From Sipunculus nudus (Eukaryota > Annelida > Sipuncula > Golfingiida > Sipunculidae), in the NCBI GenBank assembly GCA_026874595.1, contig CM049316.1, positions 57,173,676-57,237,675 on the forward strand: 64,000 nucleotides of DNA, given 5' to 3'. Below, in pieces: positions 56,614 to 64,000 of the stretch. The notes below the pieces were generated by a model. The model did no database searches, was not told where the DNA came from, and was given only the letters and a program-made list of their open reading frames with translations. The position numbers were made by a program, and so were the translations under genes. How positions within the stretch are numbered: position 1 is the first letter of the stretch; each line of letters opens with the position of its first letter.

Positions 56614-59600
56614 TCACCGGGGTGCAGTTATAGAACAATGCTATAAAATATCTATCAAATTAATTGTTAATAAAGAAGTGATGTTCATATTACAAATACT
56701 TTTATTAGGCAGGATTACCTCGGTAAGTGCGTGGTCGTTGATGCCCGTCATATCGATGTCAAGCTCACGTCGAATGACGGCCGTGAGTTGCTTTGTGTTC
56801 ATAATTACCGTAGGGTCCACTTTGTGTTTGTTTATAATGCCGATAATGTATTCTGCATATGGTTTGCTGTAAAAAGTAAAAAATATAAATAAGTTATTTT
56901 AACATAGATATATAATAGTTTTCCAAGAGAACGTATATAAAGATATTTTGCGTCTTCAAATTTAATTTAAAAAAGTTACTGTTAAATTCCAAAACAAACT
57001 TTAAATAAAAGTAATTATTGCTATTTATTAAGTGCCAAAATGACGAAAAATAGAATTAAAAATCTACTGCTGATAATACAAACACGTGATATGTTGCTTT
57101 TGAATAACAATGCTCTACCAAAATATGGTAATTACAGGAGACATTACCTACCGAAACAATTGAACACAAGCACTTGTACAAGATAGCTACCTTTTGCAGG
57201 GAACAAACAAATGAAATGTACCCACCACAGCCATTTAAGTTGTCCACAGTTTTCTTTTGCAACAACATCTTGCTTACACCCGCGACGTTCAGCCTCCATT
57301 TTTAACCAGTCAAGGTAGTCTTTATAGTACAGTCCATATTTCTTTTGAAAAGAATATGCATAGCAGAGAGTTAAAAATCAGGACAGTTTTGTGAGTGTAG
57401 ATATATTAAGGTAATCATCGCGTCATTGCATTGACAAGATGGAAATATGTGTTAATGAAAGGGAGGACCGTACTGATTTGGTGCCCTCATTTATTTTATT
57501 TACTCAGAAAGTTTTGAATAATAGGGTGTCTTTTTGTATTATATGTGTGAGCTAGTCGCCATAGAATGAATACAAAAAATGAGTGTTAGGTCTTTTGACT
57601 AGCGCTTAAGATATTATTGACAGATGATGAAACAGTCTCCATATTCAGAGACTTGTTTTGTCTCAGTCATGTACAATATGTTTATAAATAGATATCTTTC
57701 GGCCAGCGAGTTTAGTTATATGTTACAATTTATCATGTCTAATTGAAGAAATGCAGGCCATGGCAGAAAAGATAAAAAGCAAAAGATTACATCCCTAATG
57801 GAAATCTGCAAGAACATTTTTGTCAGTCATTAAACCAATATGAGAGTTTGTTCTACATTGATTTTATTTGCCGTCGAAGAGAGAATACTCACATGCAGCA
57901 TTTTCTTTAAAAGTTTTGTCGAGAAGTGTCGCAGGTAGAAAACACAGTCCCTTGGATGATGACAGTGAGGTTCTTTGGCACAGTCTTTTGTCTTTGTGCA
58001 GTTCCAAAAGTACCAAAAGTACATCTATGCAGTGGCGTCAACTTTTTTTTAGATATATACATTTTTAAATATATCAGCGTCTGTATGACACATTTGAAAT
58101 ATATATACTTAATCCTATTTCAAATATATTACAAGGTTAACAAATATATTATAAGGTTTTTTTTAATTAAGGTATTATATTTCCAGTATAAGTTAATTCT
58201 AAACTAGGTTTCGACATAATATTTCATTGTAAACACAAAAACGAACCAGTCTATATAACTTTAAATATTGATATATGTTATTTGCAATATATGAATATTA
58301 TTCTCAGATTAGTGCCGGGGATGATAACACTGACCACCCCCAACCCCCCAACCCTTTGCCAAAAGTGGAGAGGGGGATATATAAACCCACGTAACCCTTA
58401 TATTGACGCCCATGAGTACATCTAACATGTAAAAAGCGTGCACGTGCGCGGTTACGAATACACAAACGCACGTGAACTAATTACTATACAGATGATGCAT
58501 GTACATAAGGGTCCTGAAGGCACGCAGGGCCTTGAACAAGCAATGCAATATGTAATTAGCAAGACATTTGAGAATATGGTGAGATGAGAATATATATATC
58601 GTCCATTGTCCGTTCTGAGACTACAGCTGCTTAGGTCTTTGTAGCTGTGAAAATGGACGAATGGGTAAAGCCTTTATGTTCGCTCTCATTTTATTACCTG
58701 TGGACCAAAAGGGTGCATTTAATGCAACATACCTGCTCAAATGGTCTACTGCATCCATCACAGAATGCATAACCACAAGAAGCACAAGTCCTTTCTTCAA
58801 ACGGTCCAAGGTCAGGCAGACATTCGCATTCGCACTTAGGACAACCTGATGAAAGAAAGATAAATATAATATAAACAGTGACGATAATTAAAAATAAACT
58901 TTAAATAAAAGATTCTCTCTTGATGACAGATTAAATTTACTGTCACTCTATCTTTTGCAGCTGGAGTAAAAATTATGCTTCAACAATATAACGTTGTTAT
59001 ATTATCACACACACACACAAGCGGGATGTTGCTACTTTTACAATGTCTATATATTTTCTGTATAAAAATCATTATGTAAATTCCTATTTTGTAGTTTGTA
59101 AACACACAAATAATAAATCAAAATTTTATAACCTTAATATATATCATACATAGTAATTATGTAGTAAAATAATATTTCGAGAAGAATAATACATACGGCC
59201 TTTTTCCTTTCGAAAATAATCGCTGAAATCGTTTTGTAAAGTGACATAAACCTATAATAGAGAAGAGAAATCAAATAATAATGTGTTTTTCAACAAGCAT
59301 TTACAAAAACATATGGTTAGGGACCACACCAGTTATAATTCAGCCATATCATTCATACGATTCATAAGTATTTATTTGTTGCCAAGACATGGACAAATAA
59401 ATCGAACGTTCAAATTTGGAAAGGGGGCACCTTTGAAAGCCTTAATGCATTCTGTCGCACCAAGGGTTCACAGTCTTCTTGGTCTTCCATATTTCCCACA
59501 GGATTTGTTGTTGCGTCATTGTTGAGAGCTTGTACCACCCCATGGGCCTTTGTCTCAGGTGGAGTTTGGTTTCCAGTGAGTGAGGTATAGCACATCTCAC

Positions 59601-60187
59601 ATATGTTCGTCGTGGAAGGGTTTAAGTATGTGCAAGTGGCACATTGCCTTTTATCCTGCCTTGTATCGACCTAGAAAGATATATATTATATAAGTTATAC
59701 ATTTTATATAATATGTTATATATATATATATATATATAATAATATATAATTCTGATATGCAAATTATAAACATATATAATTCTCAGTTTTGAAAATGCAA
59801 ATAATACATTAAGTTTACTGCACAATGTGCTAAATGATTATAAAGTTATATCATAAATTAAAGTGAAAGTTTTGTGAAGGCTATTTCGTTCGGTGTCATG
59901 CAACTGCAGGTTATGGCAATGATCATTCAATTATCTATAATCTCACGTGGCGTTTTAAGAGAATTTCTTGTAAAAGTTTCCGTTCAGGATATTCTTCACG
60001 TATATAGGTATTTGATTGGGATTAGGATAGCAGTATAAATTAATACACTCAGCAAAAACTACAGTTATAGTTAAATCTTTTCCAATGATGTACATTTTGC
60101 CATATCCGTAGGTAGGTAATCGTCACAAGCCCCCTGCATGTACATTTGAAATAAAATTTGATTATACCCGGAAATTGAATTTATAAG

Positions 60188-60229
<42 letters not shown>

Positions 60230-62861
60230 CATTTCATATACGCGTAATTCCAAACATTCAGAAAACAGCAACGCACAGTGATCATTGCGCACTGAATGCT
60301 TACATATATTTAAAGATCTCATTCATGATTATTGTTTTATTAAAGTCCAACTTCACAAAATATAATTACTCGTTCTGTAGCAGATAACTTGTTTGTTTAA
60401 GTGATCCTTTTAAGTTTATGATCCGCTTTACATCTATAATATTTTTATCTTAGGGCGTATCATATATATACTGAGATGTTTACACACCGGTGATCGTCAG
60501 GTAACTGTTGCCTAACACGGGCACCCGGTTGTTCCTGTTATTTCCTTTAAAGGGGCCCAATCACCTATCTGACTTTTATAAACTAAAAGTAATCCCTCGG
60601 AGCTTTTATAAAAATAGTCCAGAAAACGTGGATATCACCGCACACAGGCTGCTTGTTTTGTTTACATCAACGTGTTTATGATATGTGGGGGCCCGCCAAA
60701 ATAATCAAAACAAAGTCAACACGGGCATCTGGCAGCAAGTCAGATAAGGCAGAGCTTTATAAATGGCGTTTTGCAACAAGTGACCTTTCGACCTCCGCAT
60801 ATATGCAACCTACCACCTGAGGTTACATGTTTTTCTCGTTTGTCAACATTGCTGTGTTCACAAACATGCTGTGGATAAACAAGTTCATACATCCTTCACG
60901 AAGGCGTTATAAGAATTTTTCGCGTACAAAATTACCCTTAGATCATTCATATATACACATAGGAAGCCAGAAATCACATAAATTCCTTTCCAAAAGGTAG
61001 GTGAATAGGCACCTTTAAGCACGATTTGGTGGCTTTGAGGAGTGGTCGCATTTCGAAATAGCTCATTGCGTTTGTTCAGACTAATCAAACGCTTTTATTA
61101 CGTAAAATGTGGTACTTGACCTCAATACAGAGCTTACATTGTCCCGATGCGATATATGTTAACATAGGTTTTCTAAAGGTCAAGGACTTTACTGGATAAT
61201 GACACATATGAAAAAAGCCTCAGCTGGTATTTGATATATCTATACGCGGAACCAAAAAGTCCAAAACGGTGTTCGACCAAATTAAAAAAAAAGTCAAATT
61301 TAACTAGCAGGGAAATATATTTTTAGAAACAGTAAACATGACAAATATGCACATACAGTTTTTTCTTGTTCCTGAACCTCCTCTGCTGTAACTGCCAAGG
61401 TTTTTGAGCACATTGCACAAATTTTGGCTTCGGAGTGGTTTATATATGTACAGTAGTAGCAAGCTTTCTCAAATAACATTTCCCGAGTGGTCCCATGCAA
61501 CGTTTCCTTCTGACAGTTCATTGAAATATATGAAAAACATGAAGACAAAGTATATGATGACTATGTTCCACGATCTCAACTTATACTAGACCCAAGAAAT
61601 TAATAATTATAAAAGAAACCAAAAGGGCATTCCAAACCAGCATTATCAAGGATTACCGGAATGGTGTTCTTACCGTATTTCCTTTTTTTTTAAAAAACAC
61701 CTTGATGGACTCTTTCTGGATCTAATGTGGATTCTGGTAATTTAGTGATTTTAAAATTTCTTTTATTGATATGAAACACTTTTCGTGGGCATTCGTTGAT
61801 TGATCGTTCCTGAGACGTTTCTAGTGTTATTGACTGACTATACTAATGCCGTCACTCAGACGTGCGTTTAAACAAGACAAGCAGTACACAATTAACCTTT
61901 GTAGCGGAATACTATGAGAGAGAGAGCAAATCCTCATTTACTAGTGTAATTGCAGATATTCTTTAAAAGAAACACTTGTACGTCCGTCATTGCTGAAATA
62001 TGCTTTACTTAAATTTCACTAAACTTCAGGTAGACCTGAACAACTGTTTGAAAGAATAAGGTTTGTTCATCGGACTTATTTGTCTAAATAAATAGATTAT
62101 ATCACCATCTATGCGTTATGCTATCAACAGGTCATTGCTAACAGAGAAGGTATTTTGGGCATTCACAGTTTCGTTACTGACTGAAGATCAACGCAAAACC
62201 TGCTTTCAAAACCTTCTATAATAAACTATATGATCAGAATTTTTTAATATCGTGAAAACGTTGCCCACAAATTCCACAAAAATAGACCCCTCGTGATGAA
62301 TTGAAAATCCACACTTTCTCAAGGCATACAAAACTGTTTTTATATATGTATTTCAGAATCATGTAGTTTTACAAATATTGAATGTGATTATTTATGACAT
62401 TAATACACAAGAAGATCAAATTTAAGGAGAAAGAAAAAAGAAAAGTAAATAGCTATAGTTTGCTGAAAATGTAATGGCTCTTCAAATTCGCTCATTATTT
62501 AACACTGATGGTTTACCTTGAATGCAGCTGAACAATTTATCTCACGTTGCAACGGCTCAGCGCAGGAGATGCATAATTCGGCATCGGGCAGGTTTATAAA
62601 CTGACAATGCTGACATCTTATTTCTGTTTCTGGCAGCATATCCGTGGTCGGTTCCTTTTTAAAACATGACAGAAAAGTGTGACTCCTCTTCACTTGTCAA
62701 TGTACTATTGGTGACTCGAAGGCAATACTTTTGTTCATGAAACGACATGTTTACAGTATATCATGTTCTTGTAATAAACATCAAATTATATGTAAAACGT
62801 TCGTCTTTACCTGTTTGTATACGGAGCGTAAGATCCCCTCTTGGAAAAGCTTCAGAACCAT
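56614..62861 (-). CDS. RNF31-like: H4: HOIP/RNF31-like gene, PUB domain not seen
   Basis: Exons in order: 62861-62811 (possible start), 62654-62517 (NZF3), 61509-61357 (NZF2), 59670-59431 (NZF1), 59251-59197, 58845-58733 (RING2-like), 58024-57893, 57341-57226, 56866-56719 (LDD-like) and a possible last exon 56640-56614 (TGA). Phases match the other copies and all frames are open. No PUB-like exon appears between 62.9 kb and the window end. Instead ATG at 62861, in an AAAATGG context, opens MVLKLFQEGILRSVYKQ and splices in phase 0 to NZF3. Either this copy lacks PUB or its PUB exons lie beyond 64 kb. Unusual: a MITE sits at the acceptor of exon 58024-57893. The RING2-like module has six zinc cysteines but Phe at the catalytic position. 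Confidence 0.78.
56719..56866 (-). CDS. H4 LDD-like exon
   Basis: A 148-nt exon, acceptor TTTACAG, donor GAG|GTAATC. It contains KPYAEYIIGIINKHKVDPTV. The first base completes TGC with the previous exon. Same length as H1 and H2. Confidence 0.85.
57226..57341 (-). CDS. H4 LDD helical exon (YKDYLDW)
   Basis: A 116-nt exon, phase 0 to 2, acceptor TTCAAAAG, donor CTGTG|GTGGGT. It begins KYGLYYKDYLDWLKMEAERR and ends LKWLW. Confidence 0.8.
57893..58024 (-). CDS. H4 CHHPRDC exon with transposon-abutted acceptor
   Basis: From the AG at 58026-58025 the frame reads MYFWYFWNCTKTKDC, then CHHPRDCVFYLRHF, ending CAT|GTGAGT. It is 132 nt, seven codons longer than in the other copies because no AG precedes AACTGC. 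The extra part contains a doubled TACTTTTGG. The acceptor AG lies in the target-site duplication of the adjacent MITE. Confidence 0.75.
58028..58414. mobile_element. MITE with CAGTGGCGTCAA termini at H4 splice acceptor
   Basis: The left end CAGTGGCGTCAAC (58030) and the reverse complement of the right end CATGGGCGTCAAT (58414) form a 12-bp imperfect inverted pair. AGTACATCTA flanks both sides (58018-58027 and 58415-58424), a 10-bp target-site duplication. No coding frame. On the H4 strand the duplication reads TAGATGTACT, so it contains the splice-acceptor AG. Confidence 0.75.
58733..58845 (-). CDS. H4 RING2-like zinc module exon, catalytic Cys replaced
   Basis: A 113-nt exon, phase 1 to 0, acceptor TTCATCAG, donor CAG|GTATGT. 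It encodes CPKCECECLPDLG, PFEERTCASC, GYAFCDGCSRPFEQ. The ligand spacing is identical to H1 and H3. Phe is encoded at 58801-58799 where HOIP has the catalytic cysteine. Confidence 0.85.
59197..59251 (-). CDS. H4 pre-RING2 helix exon
   Basis: A 55-nt exon, phase 0 to 1, acceptor ATTATAG, donor C|GTATGT, encoding VYVTLQNDFSDYFRKEKG. It aligns with the H1 exon over 'VT...D.S.YF.KE'. Confidence 0.75.
59431..59670 (-). CDS. H4 NZF1 (RanBP2-type zinc finger) exon
   Basis: A 240-nt phase-0 exon, acceptor TTTCTAG, donor AAG|GTGCCC. The finger is CATCTYLNPSTTNICEMC, then YTSL and a hydrophilic tail ending ALRLSK. All four cysteines are intact, unlike H2. Confidence 0.85.
59700..60530. other. H4 intron, TA microsatellites
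   Basis: Holds TA runs near 59719-59737 and 60188-60226 and no recognised exon. The small H1 exon (9898-9827) has no visible counterpart here. Confidence 0.5.
60547..61018. mobile_element. TTAA-flanked MITE, copy 2
   Basis: Begins TTAAAGGGGCCCAATCACCT and, read from the right, TTAAAGGTGCCTATTCACCT. It matches 28643-29099 in the opposite orientation, sharing 'TTATAAAAATAG', 'ACGTGGATATC' and 'GCCCGCCAAAATAATCAAA' segments. It sits in the intron between NZF2 and NZF1 of H4. Confidence 0.7.
61357..61509 (-). CDS. H4 NZF2 (RanBP2-type zinc finger) exon
   Basis: A 153-nt phase-0 exon, acceptor CTGTCAG, donor ACT|GTATGT. It begins KETLHGTTREMLFEKA; the finger is CYYCTYINHSEAKICAMC; the tail is acidic (TAEEVQEQEKT). 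It pairs with the H1 NZF2 exon. Confidence 0.85.
61520..62500. other. H4 intron between NZF3 and NZF2, nothing recognised
   Basis: About 1 kb of AT-rich sequence with no known repeat or coding motif that I could identify. In H1 the matching intron carries the hAT element. Confidence 0.5.
62517..62654 (-). CDS. H4 NZF3 (RanBP2-type zinc finger) exon
   Basis: A 138-nt phase-0 exon, acceptor TTAAAAAG, donor AAG|GTAAAC. It begins EPTTDMLPETEIRC; the finger is CQHCQFINLPDAELCISC, then AEPLQREIN. It is exactly 10 nt longer than the damaged H1 exon. Confidence 0.88.
62811..62861 (-). CDS. H4 candidate first coding exon
   Basis: ATG in AAAATGG context opens MVLKLFQEGILRSVYKQ and ends CAG|GTAAAG in phase 0, as required by the NZF3 exon. 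An in-frame TAA lies upstream. It has no counterpart in the other copies, so it could instead be a chance match with the true start beyond the window. Confidence 0.4.
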
Positions 62862-62869
62862 TTTCAGGT

Positions 62870-64000
62870 GTAATTTTGTTTATAAGACTCACTTCAAACT
62901 GTTACATTATCTTTGACAAAGAGAGGCTATATACAAACGTCTCCCGGAGGCTGTCACTGTCACCAGTCACAGCGCCTTCCCAAAAACAGAATTAGGAACA
63001 CAGATGACTGCACTGTTTAAACTTTTTTTTAACAATTTGACTGGGATACATTCTTTTCAGCCCTCTTTCGACACTTGACAATCACTCCCGGAGAAAGTGT
63101 GATGACAATGCAATTCATAATCTTTACAGATTACGAAGGACAATAAGAAGCCGCAATAATGAAATGACCGCGAACAAAATACATGCTATAAATACCTACC
63201 ATTTTGGACCAGTTGTGCACTAGGTTGAATACATCATTACAATTGAATTAAAGTAAAAAATATATATTCAACATTGATTAGAATTATAATGACTAAATTG
63301 TCGCGATGCAGTTGAAACTGATTTTGAATGAATAGAAAGCGGACCCAAAGATATATGTAGAATTTAGCACCAATCTCGGAAAGAGCGGTTGATAAAATTT
63401 CCCGATCTTTTAGCTTTACCAACAGTCCAACTGTCCAATCTGTATCTGTACCAGATGGCATCACAGGGGCGTTTCTTTGTTGGAAAATATGTTTATACTC
63501 AACGCTGCTTCCTAATTTTGACTCCAAAAATTAATCAACGTACATCTTCGTAAAATTGTGTGAAAATCTGTCTACATCATGATTGTGTATGTGAGGGTGT
63601 GTGAAAATAGACACGGCTTTATTACCTGTTTTGGTGACTTTCGTCTATGAATCGTCAGACTCATGTTATAAAAGAGTAGACTAACACACCGATGGTTGCA
63701 GTGTTGTTAACTAAGTCCGTCACTCGGAGCTCTGCCTGCTTTTTATCAAAAGAAAAAAAATAATAATAGATTTCTGCACAGTGAAATTAATCTCTTCTTA
63801 AAACTGCGCATTTTTCACAGATGATACAAACCAAATGCACTCAGGGTGCATACCTCTAATAGAATAGCGGAAACATGAAGTGCTATATACCCTTAAATCT
63901 ACTAATTGCAAAAATATAACTGTATCACCTAAACTTTTGGCATGTAGTTCCTTGGTTATTAATATGCATATTCAGCAGAAGTTAATCCAGGGTGTGTGTG
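62870..64000. other. Window end, no gene confidently assigned
   Basis: PUB-like exons expected upstream of H4 were looked for and not found. A 96-codon minus frame at 63527-63237 is open but unrecognised. The region could hold the H4 promoter if 62861 is the start. Confidence 0.4.

Noticed and set aside
4120-60226. CRISPR arrays or bacterial-type operons
   Set aside because: The regular repeats seen are microsatellites and satellites without spacer structure, and all supported genes are spliced.
63237-63527. Minus-strand frame as a possible H4 PUB exon
   Set aside because: A weak resemblance (REILSTALSEIG) to the PUB exon start, but no AELYLA core and no fitting splice phases.

Overview
The window looks like animal nuclear DNA, most likely a lophotrochozoan and plausibly a bivalve or other mollusc. 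Genes are split into many short exons with GT-AG introns. The DNA is AT-rich and full of TA, GA and poly-C microsatellites, a tRNA-derived SINE, a DIRS-type retroelement, a LINE tail, hAT and pogo-like DNA transposons, MITEs and tandem satellites. There are no bacterial-style operons. The taxon is an inference; the sequence alone does not fix it.

The backbone is a cluster of four related multi-exon loci, called H1 to H4 here. They resemble RNF31/HOIP, the catalytic subunit of the linear-ubiquitin ligase LUBAC. H1 is on the minus strand, about 19.26 to 3.08 kb. H2 is on the plus strand, 24.88 to 32.64 kb, head to head with H1. H3 is on the minus strand, 49.6 to 42.7 kb. H4 is on the minus strand, 62.9 to 56.6 kb. 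Exon lengths, intron phases and motifs agree between copies. The order is PUB-type N-terminal domain (H1 to H3), two or three RanBP2/NZF zinc fingers, a short exon like the helix before HOIP RING2, a RING2-like zinc module, a CHHPRDC exon, and two exons like the HOIP linear-ubiquitin-chain-determining domain (LDD).

Compared with HOIP, all four copies lack recognisable UBA, RING1 and IBR segments. The position of the HOIP catalytic cysteine is phenylalanine in every copy, in a gap-free alignment of the zinc ligands. The locus therefore appears to encode a family of 'pseudo-HOIP' proteins that keep ubiquitin- and partner-binding parts but not the transfer chemistry. H3 has a complete, undamaged reading frame of roughly 606 residues plus a short last exon. 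H4 is open from a possible alternative start that skips the PUB domain, but a MITE has inserted exactly at one of its splice acceptors. H1 and H2 carry independent lesions (in-frame stop, frameshifts, lost splice site, lost zinc ligands) and look like decaying or pseudogene copies, although their LDD exons are intact.

Region by region: 0.4-2.4 kb, SINE plus decayed DIRS element; 3-19.3 kb, H1 with intronic LINE tail, 2.3-kb repeat A, pogo-like element and a hAT element; 17.5-19.1 kb, a satellite with a period of about 157 bp overlapping the first intron of H1; 19.3-24.9 kb, divergent intergenic region with repeats; 24.9-32.7 kb, H2; 33-42.7 kb, repeat-rich DNA with repeat B and a tandem array of about 280 bp carrying TGACCT half-sites; 42.7-49.6 kb, H3; 50-56.5 kb, repeats and MITEs; 56.6-62.9 kb, H4; 62.9-64 kb, nothing confidently assigned.
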